Shown: one piece after another, positions 1 through 7,720 of the stretch | Layout: each line of letters starts with the position of its first letter | Numbering within the stretch: the first letter of the stretch is position 1 | Origin: Cyanobacteria bacterium M_surface_10_m2_179 | GTDB taxonomy: Bacteria > Cyanobacteriota > Cyanobacteriia > PCC-6307 > Cyanobiaceae | Length of the DNA: 54,810 nucleotides | Assembly (NCBI GenBank): GCA_016882545.1 | Contig: VGPW01000004.1 | Span: 1-54,810 of the forward strand | Reading direction: 5' to 3' | The notes under the pieces: model-generated | What the model was told of the DNA's origin: nothing | The model's input: the letters and a program-made list of their open reading frames with translations, nothing else | Database searches by the model: none | Position numbers and translations under genes: made by a program

Positions 1-483
1 AGCAACGACTACCAGGGCGGCCAGGTGTTAGCCGTCACCGTGCAGCGTGGCGCAAGCCCCCACGTGGAGCCTCTCCCCACCGCCGCCCTCGACTGGCAGC
101 AGCGGCGGGTGGAGCTGCGCAGCGCCGCCGACCTTGATCGCCTGGAAAGCCAGCTTGAGCCCTTGCTTCATGGCGAGCCGGGACAGCAATTGCTGCTGCT
201 GGAGCAGAGCGGCAGCCTCAGCCTGGGCGCCCATCAGCGCTACCAACAGCTGCTGGAGCGCCTCGAGGCCCAGCTGCTGCGGCTCAAACAACGGGGCGCG
301 ATCGAGCAGCGCCCCGATACCGATGAACTGGCCCAGCTGATCGGCCGGGCCGATGCCCCACTGCTGGCCCGGGTGGCCTCCGAGCTACAAGCCGAACTCA
401 ACACGGCCACCGAGGAGCGCAGCCTGCTGGAGCGAGCCCTGGCCGAGCTGCACAGCTGCCTCGGGGACACACCATGCGCCTGA
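1..483 (+). CDS. SbcD-like DNA repair exonuclease, C-terminal part (partial)
   Basis: The reading frame is open from the first base of the window, so this is the 3' part of a gene that starts upstream; 160 residues are visible. The segment is helical and Leu/Gln/Glu rich and holds no catalytic motif. Its identity rests on context: it overlaps by 10 bases the start of an SbcC-like ATPase, the usual arrangement of a metallophosphoesterase nuclease (SbcD/Mre11 type) with its SMC-like partner, and such nucleases end in a helical capping region like this one. The pair would process DNA ends during repair. The catalytic phosphoesterase domain lies outside the window, so the call is an inference. 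Confidence 0.6.
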   Translation, partial: SNDYQGGQVLAVTVQRGASPHVEPLPTAALDWQQRRVELRSAADLDRLESQLEPLLHGEPGQQLLLLEQSGSLSLGAHQRYQQLLERLEAQLLRLKQRGAIEQRPDTDELAQLIGRADAPLLARVASELQAELNTATEERSLLERALAELHSCLGDTPCA

Positions 484-3107
484 TCGCCTGCCGGCTGCGC
501 AACATTCGCCGGCATCAGGACCTGCAGATGGCATTCGGTCGCCGCCTCACCCTGATCACCGGGGCCAACGAAACCGGCAAAAGCACCCTGGTGGAAGCGC
601 TGCACAAGGGCTTGTTTCTGCGGGCCACGGCCACCGGCCGGGGGGTGGAGGAGCTGCGCTCACGACTGCACGCCGGCCTGCCAGAGCTGGAGATTCAATT
701 TGAAACGGCCGACGCAAGCTGGCGGCTGCGCAAGCGCTTTGCTGGCTCCAGTGGCACCTGCCAGCTCAGCAACGGCCAGGGAGTGGCGCTCAGCGGTGCT
801 GCGGCCGAAGAGCAGCTGGCGGCCCTCCTGGGCTTTGAAGCACCGGTGGAGGGGCGCCGGATTGCCCAGCTACCGGAGCGATGGGCCCACCTTTGGGTGC
901 GGCAGGGGGATGCGGGCCTTAACCCCATCGGCGGCAACCAGGAGAGCTACGACCACAACCGGCTGATCGAACAACTGCAGCAATCCGGCGGCAGCCCCGA
1001 CGCGCTGGAATCCGGCCTCGATCGCCGGGTGCTGGACACACTCCAGACGCAGCTGGGGGAGCTCTACACAGCCACCGGCCGGATCAAGGCCGGTGGCCCC
1101 CTGGCGGAGGCGGTGCAGCGCTCGGCCAAGGCAGCCGAGGCACTCAGCCAGGCGCAACAGCAGCTGGCGGATCTGGAGGCCGCCATGGAGCAATGGCAGC
1201 GAATCAGCGAACGCCTGGAGACAATCGAGGGCCAACAGCTACCGCTGTTGCAGAGGGAACTGGCCCTGAGCCAACAAATCCGGCTGCTGGAGGCGCAGCT
1301 CGAGCCTCTGCAGCTGCAGGCCCGCGAACAACGGCAGCTGCAGGAGCAACAGCAGCGCGACAGCCTCGAGCAGCAGCGCGAGCAAGGCCAGCTGGAGGTG
1401 CTGCTCACCCAACAACAGCAACAACTGAACGAGCGGCAGCAGCGCCAACAGCAACTGAGCACCAGCCAGCAGCAGCTGCAGAGCACCAACCGAGAGCTGG
1501 ACACCCTGCAACAACAGCTCGATCTGCAGCAGCTGAGCGCTGAACTGGATCAGTTACGCCAACACGAGCGTGAGCTCGAGCGTTTGCAGAGCGAAGCCGC
1601 CGCGATCAAGCAACAGCTTGCGGCCCTGCCGGAGATCACTTCCGAGCAGGTGAAGCAGCTGCGGCAAGCGGAGCAGCTGCTGGCGCAGGCTTCAGCCCGC
1701 TGCGAAGCGATGGCCGCCAGCCTGGAGGTGCTGAGCAGCGATCAGAGCATCCAGCTCAACGGCGCACCGATCGCAGCGGGAGAGCGGCGGTTGATCCAGG
1801 CGGCCACACAGCTGCAGATCGGTGCGGGCGTTGTGCTGCAACTCAACCCGGGTGGAGGCGATGCCCTCCCCCAGGCGCTGGAGCGGCGCAGCCAGGGCCA
1901 GCGGGAACTGGAGCGGCTGCAACAGCAGCTGCAACTCGACAGCAGCGAAGCCGCCGAAACGATCGAACGGCAACGCCAGGCGCTCAGCGCCGAACTCGAG
2001 AACCTGCGCAAGGCCGCCCGCGCCATTCCCTGGTCGGGCCTGCAGCAGCGGCTGGCCGAACTCGAACCGCGGCGGCAACAACTCCAGGAGGCGCTGGCAG
2101 CCGCCGGCGCTCAACCGGAAAGCGAACGCAGCGGATTGGAGGCTCGCCAGCAGGAGTTGCGGCGCAGCAGCACCGAGCTCACGCGCCAACAGGAGCAGCT
2201 CAACCGCGCCCTGCAGCAGCTGGAGCAAGCCCTGCAGCAGAACCAGGGCCAGGTGGAGGCCGGCCGCATGCGCCTGGCACAACGCGAAGGATCGCTGCAG
2301 GTGATCGCCCAGCGGCTGCAGAGCCTGGGCGATCAGCAGGGCGATGGCGAGGTGCTGCAGCAGCAACAGGCGCAGCTGACCGAACTCCTGCACGAACGCC
2401 AGCGCCTTCAGGGGGAACGGCGCAGCGAGGTGGCCTTGGAAATCGAAGCCCTGGAGCAGGAGAAGGATCAGCTGCTCAGCCAGCGCGGGCAGCTGCAACA
2501 ACGCTGCAGCAGCCTGGGGGCGATCAATCCCACGGCCGAACTGGAACAACGCCAGGCGGCCTGGGAGGAGGCCGAAGCAGAGCGACGCAACCTGGATCAG
2601 CGCGCCAGGGCGCTGCAACTGCTTCAGGAGCGTTTTGATGCGGTGCGCAGCGACCTGGCATCCCGCTACAGCGAACCACTCCGCCAGGCGATTCAGCCCT
2701 ACCTGGCGGATGCCCAACAGCAGCCACTGGTGGACTTCGATCCGCAGCGGGGATTCCACGATCTGCAGCTCAATCAGTCGGGGGAAGCCTTCGCCTTTGA
2801 ACGCCTCAGTGGTGGCATGCGGGAACAGCTAGCCGCGGCCGTGCGCCTGGCGATGGCCGAGGTGCTCAAACCCGCCTATGGCGATGTGCTCCCCCTGGTG
2901 TTTGATGACGCCTTCACCAACAGCGACCGCGAGCGACTGGCGGGTCTCAAACGAATGCTGCAGCGGGGCTTGGATCAGGGTATCCAGATCATTGTGTTGA
3001 GCTGCCACCCAGAGGATTACAGCGATCTGATCGAACCAGATACAAAAAATCCCCCCGCCAAGGGCGAGGGGATCGATGCTGTGCGCGTGAGCCTCAGCGA
3101 ACGCTGA
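474..3107 (+). CDS. SbcC/YhaN-like SMC-family ATPase
   Basis: An 877-residue protein with split ABC-ATPase halves around a long coiled coil. The Walker A motif GANETGKST is at residues 30-38, the signature LSGGMREQ starts near residue 778 and Walker B LVFDDAF is near 808. Between them lie two long Gln/Leu/Glu-rich coiled-coil blocks, interrupted around residues 420-465 by a short Gly-rich, less charged segment. No CxxC zinc hook is visible at the turn, so it resembles YhaN-type proteins more than classical SbcC/Rad50. The start overlaps the upstream nuclease gene, implying translational coupling. Likely role: ATP-driven partner in DNA end processing in the cytoplasm. The family is clear; the exact substrate is not. 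Confidence 0.85.
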   Translation: MRLIACRLRNIRRHQDLQMAFGRRLTLITGANETGKSTLVEALHKGLFLRATATGRGVEELRSRLHAGLPELEIQFETADASWRLRKRFAGSSGTCQLSNGQGVALSGAAAEEQLAALLGFEAPVEGRRIAQLPERWAHLWVRQGDAGLNPIGGNQESYDHNRLIEQLQQSGGSPDALESGLDRRVLDTLQTQLGELYTATGRIKAGGPLAEAVQRSAKAAEALSQAQQQLADLEAAMEQWQRISERLETIEGQQLPLLQRELALSQQIRLLEAQLEPLQLQAREQRQLQEQQQRDSLEQQREQGQLEVLLTQQQQQLNERQQRQQQLSTSQQQLQSTNRELDTLQQQLDLQQLSAELDQLRQHERELERLQSEAAAIKQQLAALPEITSEQVKQLRQAEQLLAQASARCEAMAASLEVLSSDQSIQLNGAPIAAGERRLIQAATQLQIGAGVVLQLNPGGGDALPQALERRSQGQRELERLQQQLQLDSSEAAETIERQRQALSAELENLRKAARAIPWSGLQQRLAELEPRRQQLQEALAAAGAQPESERSGLEARQQELRRSSTELTRQQEQLNRALQQLEQALQQNQGQVEAGRMRLAQREGSLQVIAQRLQSLGDQQGDGEVLQQQQAQLTELLHERQRLQGERRSEVALEIEALEQEKDQLLSQRGQLQQRCSSLGAINPTAELEQRQAAWEEAEAERRNLDQRARALQLLQERFDAVRSDLASRYSEPLRQAIQPYLADAQQQPLVDFDPQRGFHDLQLNQSGEAFAFERLSGGMREQLAAAVRLAMAEVLKPAYGDVLPLVFDDAFTNSDRERLAGLKRMLQRGLDQGIQIIVLSCHPEDYSDLIEPDTKNPPAKGEGIDAVRVSLSER
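3044..3071 (-). terminator. Intrinsic terminator for cyAbrB, inside the 3' end of the SbcC-like gene
   Basis: Read on the minus strand there is a 9-pair GC stem (CCCCTCGCC with GGCGGGGGG, one wobble pair), a CTT loop and a run of six T. It lies 37 bases beyond the cyAbrB stop codon, within the coding sequence of the convergent gene. Confidence 0.7.
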
Positions 3108-3473
3108 TCACTCCTCGTCTTCGTCGCTACCGCCAACGGGGATCAGGCGAATCTGCTTACGACCGAGCTTGATCTCAAATTCGTCGCCAGGCTGCAGATC
3201 GAGCATGGCGGTGTAAGCCTTACCGATCAGCAGGTTGCCGTTGCCCTGCACGGTGGCCACATAGCTCAGCTTGCGGCCGCCTTTGCCCACCTTGCTGGTG
3301 CCGCCCAGCTCAACGCCCTTGGCTTCGAGCAGCGCTTCGTAGAATGCGGTGAAGTTCAGACGATCACCACCGTCCTTCTTGGTGGAGATGTAGCCGCAAG
3401 CGCGGACAATCTCAGATTTGCTCACGTCGCCAAGTTCTTTGACCTTGGCCAGCAGTTCGGATCCAGTGAGCAT
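3108..3473 (-). CDS. cyAbrB-type transcriptional regulator
   Basis: A 121-residue protein of the cyanobacterial AbrB-like family, DNA-binding regulators tied to carbon/nitrogen balance. It has the N-terminal helical region with the phrase VRACGYISTKKDG typical of the family. A swapped-hairpin-like C-terminal part follows, including LQPGDEFEIKLGRKQIRL, and the protein ends in an acidic tail. Length and layout match the cyanobacterial family (Synechocystis Sll0359/Sll0822 type). It is convergent with the SbcC-like gene, with no bases between the two stop codons, and has its own terminator inside that gene. A candidate promoter lies just upstream. Which cyAbrB paralogue group it belongs to was not decided. 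Confidence 0.9.
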   Translation of the reverse strand: MLTGSELLAKVKELGDVSKSEIVRACGYISTKKDGGDRLNFTAFYEALLEAKGVELGGTSKVGKGGRKLSYVATVQGNGNLLIGKAYTAMLDLQPGDEFEIKLGRKQIRLIPVGGSDEDEE

Positions 3474-3491
3474 TGCCTGTGCGGGTTCGGT

Positions 3492-3521
3492 TTAGAAGAC
3501 AACAAGAACTTACAGCATCAA
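3492..3521 (-). promoter_or_regulatory. Candidate promoter of cyAbrB
   Basis: On the minus strand TTGATG (3521-3516) and TTCTAA (3497-3492) are separated by 18 bases, a reasonable -35/-10 pair about 20 bases before the cyAbrB start codon. This is a sequence match only. Confidence 0.35.
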
Positions 3522-3553
3522 CGACAATCTGACAGCACGCACCAGCTTTATCG

Positions 3554-4021
3554 ATGACACATCGGATCCGGAGCCTTGAGCAAAGGGATCACGATGCGCT
3601 GGTGCAGATCTATCGCCAAGCGGTGCTCACATCCACCACAGCGTTCTATTCAGCGGCGCAGCAATCCGCCTGGGCCAGCCAGTGTGATGCGATCCGCCCA
3701 GCCCTGGAGCAGGGCCGCGGCCTGGTGAGCTGCAGCAGCGATGGCCAGGTGGTGGCGTTCTGTCTGCGGGATCCCAGCGATCGGATCGCCCTGCTCTACA
3801 GCGATCCCAGGGGACAACGGCGCGGCCACGGCCGGGCCGTGCTGGAGGCCTGCACCACCGAAGCAGCAGCCGAGGGTGAAACCGTGTTGCGCACCGAAGC
3901 GAGTTTGATCTCGCGGCCGCTGTTCGAATCCCTGGGCTGGCGGGTGAGCTGGCGCGAGGAGCTGCTGATTGCCGGCGTGCACTTTCAGCGCTTTCGGATG
4001 CACCAACAGCTCCGGCAGTAA
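3554..4021 (+). CDS. GNAT-family N-acetyltransferase
   Basis: A 155-residue protein starting at an ATG. It follows the GNAT pattern: an N-terminal strand-helix with RDHDALVQIYRQAV, a central strand region, and the acetyl-CoA loop near residues 86-95 (DPRGQRRGHGRAVLEA), a good match to the Q/RxxGxG/A motif. A C-terminal strand follows (FESLGWRVSWREELLIAG). It should transfer an acetyl group to a small molecule or protein, and the substrate cannot be read from the sequence. The next gene starts 10 bases downstream on the same strand, so the two may be co-transcribed. Confidence 0.85.
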   Translation: MTHRIRSLEQRDHDALVQIYRQAVLTSTTAFYSAAQQSAWASQCDAIRPALEQGRGLVSCSSDGQVVAFCLRDPSDRIALLYSDPRGQRRGHGRAVLEACTTEAAAEGETVLRTEASLISRPLFESLGWRVSWREELLIAGVHFQRFRMHQQLRQ

Positions 4022-4031
4022 TACTGCAGCG

Positions 4032-4577
4032 ATGGCTGAAGCTCAACTGCAGCAGTTTCTGGAGAAAGTGCGCCAGCTCAATGCCTTCGTGGCCTTGAGC
4101 GAAGCCCAACCAGCGCTGCGGGAAGCGCTCCGGGCCTGCAGCCAGCACCATGACGTGGTGGCGCTCGCAGCTGAGCACGGCTTCGAGATTAGTCGGCGCT
4201 GGGGCGACAGCAGCACAGAACCGCTCCAAAGCCAACCCGTTCCCGCCGACCAGCTCAATCTGTTCAGCAGCAGCTGCCCAGCGGCCGGGCAGGAGCGCGT
4301 GGACCTGATCGCCAGCGGTGCGCACTGGCGCCTGGAGCGCATTCATTCCTGCCTGGCCAGCAGCCCAGCAGGGTTCTGGTACGACCAAACCGAGACGGAA
4401 TGGGTGTTGGTGCTGCGGGGGAGCGCCACGCTGCAGTTTGAGGATGAGGCCAAACCGCGTGATCTCTGCGTGGGCGACACCTTGGTGATCGCGCCCCACC
4501 GCCGCCATCGCCTGCTTACAACCGATCCGGATCCTGGAACGCTGTGGCTGGCTCTCTTCTGGAGGGCAGACGCTTGA
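4032..4577 (+). CDS. Nif11-like domain/cupin fusion protein
   Basis: A 181-residue protein. Residues 1-60 match a Nif11-type leader domain: a helix with AQLQQFLEKV, then DVVALAAEHGFEIS, the signature found in nitrogen-fixation Nif11 and in cyanobacterial peptide leaders. There is no double-glycine cleavage site. Instead, residues 90-180 form a small cupin barrel with WYDQTETEWVLVLRGSATL and a second half VGDTLVIAPHRRHR. The start ATG at 4032 was chosen over an upstream in-frame ATG because the Nif11 domain begins exactly there. The 3' end overlaps the convergent psiE-like gene by 62 bases. The cupin metal ligands are incomplete in the first motif, so enzyme activity is uncertain; sensing or binding is possible. 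Confidence 0.8.
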   Translation: MAEAQLQQFLEKVRQLNAFVALSEAQPALREALRACSQHHDVVALAAEHGFEISRRWGDSSTEPLQSQPVPADQLNLFSSSCPAAGQERVDLIASGAHWRLERIHSCLASSPAGFWYDQTETEWVLVLRGSATLQFEDEAKPRDLCVGDTLVIAPHRRHRLLTTDPDPGTLWLALFWRADA

Positions 4578-4998
4578 AGTGCGATTGCCGCACCATCCAG
4601 TAGGCCGCCGCCAACGACACCACCGCAACACCCAGGCCGATCAGATCGGCCGGATTCTTCTGCACCCCCGGTGGCATCACGATCACCTTGCGGGCCACCG
4701 CCGTGAGCGCTGTGACCAGCACCAGCTCAATCTGCACAGCATGCTCACGCGTGTAGGCGGTGAGGTTCTGCAACACCTCCAGGGCAATCAAGATCACCAA
4801 CACCTGATCCAGCAACCGAATCAAGCCTTCACCGGTCCAGTTCATCTGCAGATCGAGCAGATCCATACCCAACACGATCAACAGCTGCAGGGTGGCGACC
4901 ACCAACACAGCGGTGAGCACCACGGAGAGCACCTTGGCGAGGCTGCGTTCGAACGCGGTTATGGCTCTTAAGAAGGTGCGGTCATCCAGGAGCTGCAT
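4516..4998 (-). CDS. PsiE-family (phosphate-starvation-inducible) membrane protein
   Basis: A 160-residue membrane protein with four predicted hydrophobic segments, near residues 22-45, 62-80, 88-108 and 120-140. The pattern ILIALEVLQNLTAYTREHAV and LVTALTAVARKVIV is characteristic of the PsiE/YjbA family, named for induction under phosphate limitation in E. coli; its biochemical role is unknown. The C-terminal 20 codons are antisense to the end of the Nif11-cupin gene. No Pho box was identified. Confidence 0.85.
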   Translation of the reverse strand: MQLLDDRTFLRAITAFERSLAKVLSVVLTAVLVVATLQLLIVLGMDLLDLQMNWTGEGLIRLLDQVLVILIALEVLQNLTAYTREHAVQIELVLVTALTAVARKVIVMPPGVQKNPADLIGLGVAVVSLAAAYWMVRQSHFKRLPSRREPATAFQDPDRL

Positions 4999-5010
4999 CG
5001 AACCGTTGCC

Positions 5011-5244
5011 TCAATAGGTGAACGGGCGGTATTGGGGGCGAGCCGGCGTATCACCCGGAGGATTCACGATCTCGGTGTCGCAGGTGATGCTGCCGTCGGC
5101 GGCGGTGACGCAGTTTTTGGGTTCCACCTTGGTGGCGGGGCCCACATTGCTGCCGGGTCCCCAGAGGAAGCTTTCCGCCTGGGCCATGGCTGGCATCGGC
5201 AGCGCGGCAGCAAGCAGAACAGCGAACAAACGAGGCAGCGTCAT
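5011..5244 (-). CDS. Small exported protein of unknown function
   Basis: A 77-residue product. Residues 1-22 form a clear signal peptide (MTLPRLFAVLLAAALP, then MAQA as the likely cleavage region). The mature part is about 55 residues with two cysteines that could form one disulfide (NCVTAADGSITC) and a Pro-rich, aromatic tail. An in-frame ATG eight codons upstream exists, but starting at 5244 gives a better signal peptide. It looks like a small periplasmic or secreted protein of the kind common in picocyanobacteria. No family function is known to me. Confidence 0.7.
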   Translation of the reverse strand: MTLPRLFAVLLAAALPMPAMAQAESFLWGPGSNVGPATKVEPKNCVTAADGSITCDTEIVNPPGDTPARPQYRPFTY

Positions 5245-5291
5245 GGCGGCGGCGGAGCGTGCCCCCACTTTGACGTGTTCCGACAGGGGCG

Positions 5292-5621
5292 TCAGGCGTC
5301 GCCGCTGTCGAGACGGATCTCCCGGAGCAGCAGATCGAGCTGACCGAGCGAATCTTCCAGCGCCTGGGGGGAGTGCGCGTTATCCACCAGCCCCTGATCC
5401 TCCCCATGCCAGAGAGACTCGATCTCACACAAACGCTGGGCCAGGCCACTGAGCCCGTCGCGGCTGTGGGTGCGGGCGAGTTCCTCCAGCAGCACGGGCA
5501 TGCGGATCGAACTGGCCCGAAGCGCCCGGCGCAGGTCGGATTGGGTGCGGCCGGCATGGCGCAGCCAGTCTTTCAGAAACGACTGGAGATCATCCAGCTG
5601 ATCGGCAGTGAGGCTGGCCAT
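5292..5621 (-). CDS. Conserved hypothetical protein
   Basis: A 109-residue, helical, soluble protein (LTADQLDDLQSFLKDWLRHA at its start). Its ATG overlaps the TGA of the upstream DUF1232 gene (TGATG), so translation is probably coupled and the two proteins may work together. The longer in-frame reading was rejected because it would run through the DUF1232 gene. I do not recognise a named domain. The composition (many Arg, Leu, Asp) and spacing suggest three to four helices. Confidence 0.65.
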   Translation of the reverse strand: MASLTADQLDDLQSFLKDWLRHAGRTQSDLRRALRASSIRMPVLLEELARTHSRDGLSGLAQRLCEIESLWHGEDQGLVDNAHSPQALEDSLGQLDLLLREIRLDSGDA

Positions 5622-5980
5622 CAACGCCCCAGGGGAATCCAGCGATCCAGTTTGCGCTGCGCCCGCAGGCGAATGGCGTCGGTCATGTGGGTGGAGCAGA
5701 GGCCGAGCAGGGCGGTGAGCGCCACGAGATCGTCGCTGAAGCCAGCGGCTGGAATGAAATCGGGGATCAGATCGAGCGGAATCAGCAGATAGGTGAGCGC
5801 CGCCACCATCGTGAGACGCACCTGCGGTGGGGTGGCGGGATCGAGCAGCAGCTCCAGACACTCCAGGGCCGGACGGGCCAGGGTGCGGCCAGCACGACGC
5901 AGCAGACGCCGCAGCGCACCTTCATCAACCTCGGTGCTGCCCAGCACCTGTGCATCCACCGTGGAGGAATCAGCAGCCAT
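5621..5980 (-). CDS. DUF1232 (YkvA-like) membrane protein
   Basis: A 119-residue protein. The core TMVAALTYLLIPLDLIPDFI followed by GFSDDLVALTALLGL is the hallmark of DUF1232: a short hydrophobic hairpin with the Pro-Asp-Pro-Asp-like turn LIPLDLIPDFIP. The ATG at 5980 is preferred over an upstream in-frame start, which would overlap the sigma-factor gene by over 130 bases. The function of the family is not established. It is followed by an overlapping small gene in what looks like a two-gene unit downstream of the sigma factor. Confidence 0.8.
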   Translation of the reverse strand: MAADSSTVDAQVLGSTEVDEGALRRLLRRAGRTLARPALECLELLLDPATPPQVRLTMVAALTYLLIPLDLIPDFIPAAGFSDDLVALTALLGLCSTHMTDAIRLRAQRKLDRWIPLGR

Positions 5981-6023
5981 GGATGCAACAGCTCCCTCGC
6001 TCAATTCCACCACGATGGGGCAC

Positions 6024-6947
6024 TCAGCCCACTTCCACCAACCCAGCCTGGATGCCGGCCTTACGCAGCTTGCGCAGGGCCCGCTGCACCACCTGGCGGC
6101 AATATTCGCGGCTGCAGCCCAGCAAACGCGCCACCTCCGCCAGGGTGCGCCATTCATGGCTGCCGTCGAGGCCGAAGCGCAGCATCACCACCGTGCGCTC
6201 CTTGGGGGTGAGGTTGGATTGATCCAGCAGCGTCCACACCGCTGCATTGCGCTCGGCCAGTTCACAACGCTCCATGGGCGGCAACTCATCACTGGGCAGC
6301 ACATCCACCAGCTCGGTGGGGTCTGATTTCGACTTCACCACCCCCTGCAGGCTCACGGTGACGCTGCGCAACTCACAGCCAAGCAGGTCTTCCACCTCCT
6401 CCAGCGGCAGCGCCATCGCCGCGGCCAGTTGCTGGGCCGTGGGCGCCATGCCGTGGCTCTGCAGCAAGCGCGCCTTGGCCGAGCGCAAGCGGGTGAGCTT
6501 TTCATTCACATTCACCGGCAGGCGAATCGTGCGGCTCTGGGTGGAGAGGGCGCGGTTCAAACCCTGGCGGATCCACCAATAGGCATAGGTGCTGAAGCGG
6601 TGGCCGCGGGTGGGGTCGTATTTCTCCACGGCCCGAGTGAGCCCCAGGGTGCCTTCCTGAATCAGATCGAGCAGATCAAGGCCCTTGCCCTGATAGCGCT
6701 TGGCCAGATTCACCACGAGGCGAAGGTTGGCGGTGATCATCTGATCCTTGGCCCGTTCACCCACGCGCATGGTGCGCTTTTCAAGGTCGTTGTAGGCGCA
6801 GGCTTCACCCACACCACCAGCTGTGGTGCAGCGCTCATGCAACGCCACCATCGCTTGTACCTTTCGGCCCAGCATTAATTCCTGCTCCGGTGTAAGCAGC
6901 TGATGGCGGCCGATTTCACCCAGAAAAGCACTCAGCGAACTGGCCAT
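6024..6947 (-). CDS. RNA polymerase sigma-70 factor, group 2 type
   Basis: A 307-residue sigma factor that directs RNA polymerase to alternative promoters. Region 1.2 begins at residue 8. Region 2 is near residues 75-140, with ANLRLVVNLAKRYQG, the core-binding DLIQEGTLGL and the -10 recognition stretch GHRFSTYAYWWIRQ. Region 3 follows, and region 4 is at the C-terminus (LTPKERTVVMLRFGLDG, then a helix-turn-helix with LLGCSREYCRQVV). Absence of region 1.1 and conservation of 2.4 place it with group 2 (non-essential, RpoD-like) factors of cyanobacteria. The region 4.2 recognition helix departs from the housekeeping SRERVRQIE, which suggests altered -35 preference. The AT-rich upstream region (6948-7182) is shared with the divergent DUF2214 gene. 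Confidence 0.92.
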   Translation of the reverse strand: MASSLSAFLGEIGRHQLLTPEQELMLGRKVQAMVALHERCTTAGGVGEACAYNDLEKRTMRVGERAKDQMITANLRLVVNLAKRYQGKGLDLLDLIQEGTLGLTRAVEKYDPTRGHRFSTYAYWWIRQGLNRALSTQSRTIRLPVNVNEKLTRLRSAKARLLQSHGMAPTAQQLAAAMALPLEEVEDLLGCELRSVTVSLQGVVKSKSDPTELVDVLPSDELPPMERCELAERNAAVWTLLDQSNLTPKERTVVMLRFGLDGSHEWRTLAEVARLLGCSREYCRQVVQRALRKLRKAGIQAGLVEVG

Positions 6948-7182
6948 GCATGAACGGTTTCACTGAATTGAACCTAGAAGCTTTTCCGCTCAACGAGGAA
7001 AGCAACCAAAAGGCTTCCAGGTTTAAAGATTGCTTCGCATCTGCAGATTCACTTCCAATACCGAAGATAGCGATAGAAAGCTAAAATTTGTTGGTGGATC
7101 CGCCGTGTTGCTCAGCCGCCCACACCACACTTCAAGCCTGGCGTTTCGCTACGGTCGGGCCTCCGTGCGCCCCTCACCGGCC
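6948..7182. other. AT-rich divergent intergenic region
   Basis: 235 bases between the sigma-factor gene and the DUF2214 gene, noticeably richer in A/T than its surroundings. An open frame starting at 7030 runs into the DUF2214 gene, but its first 51 codons look non-coding. The region presumably holds both promoters. No clear operator was found. Confidence 0.5.
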
Positions 7183-7695
7183 ATGCCAGCCTTCGCGGCC
7201 CTGCTTTCCGACCTCTCCGATGCTGTGCTGCCCCGCGCCGGCGTGGCCTATGTGCACTATCTGAGCTTCATGCTCTGCTTCGGAGCACTGGTGTTAGAGC
7301 GGCGGCTGATCAAAGCCAATCCCAACCGACAAGACGCCACCTTGATGGTGATCACCGATGTGGTGTACGGCATGGCAGCGCTGGCGCTGCTGGTGAGCGG
7401 CATCCTGCGGGTGATGTATTTCGGCCAAGGCGGCAGTTTTTACACCGAAAATCCACTCTTCTGGTGGAAGGTGGGCCTCTATCTGGCTGTTGGTGGTTTG
7501 TCGCTCTATCCCACCGTCACCTACATCCTCTGGGCGATCCCGCTGCGCAAGGGCGAACTGCCCCAGGTGAGCGAAGCCCTCGCCAAGCGCCTGGCCTGGA
7601 TCCTCAACATTGAGTTGGTGGGCTTTGCCCTGATTCCGTTGCTGGCCACCCTGATGGCCCGCGGCGTGGGCCTGCCCGGAACCCTCGGCGCCTGA
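7183..7695 (+). CDS. DUF2214-family membrane protein
   Basis: A 170-residue integral membrane protein with four hydrophobic segments. VAYVHYLSFMLCFGALVLER near residues 20-40 and the loop FGQGGSFYTENPLFWWKVGLY in the middle are typical of DUF2214, a cyanobacterial and proteobacterial family of unknown role. The ATG at 7183 gives the family's usual N-terminus; the longer upstream reading is not protein-like. It stands 25 bases before the metalloprotease gene and may be the first gene of the efflux operon. Confidence 0.8.
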   Translation: MPAFAALLSDLSDAVLPRAGVAYVHYLSFMLCFGALVLERRLIKANPNRQDATLMVITDVVYGMAALALLVSGILRVMYFGQGGSFYTENPLFWWKVGLYLAVGGLSLYPTVTYILWAIPLRKGELPQVSEALAKRLAWILNIELVGFALIPLLATLMARGVGLPGTLGA

Positions 7696-7720
7696 CCCGG
7701 CGGTCGCCGCGCTGCCACCC

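Noticed and set aside
1692-2759. Minus-strand open frame opposite the SbcC-like gene
   Set aside because: Leu/Gln/Ala-rich shadow of CTG and CAG codons in the coiled coil; no start context or domain.
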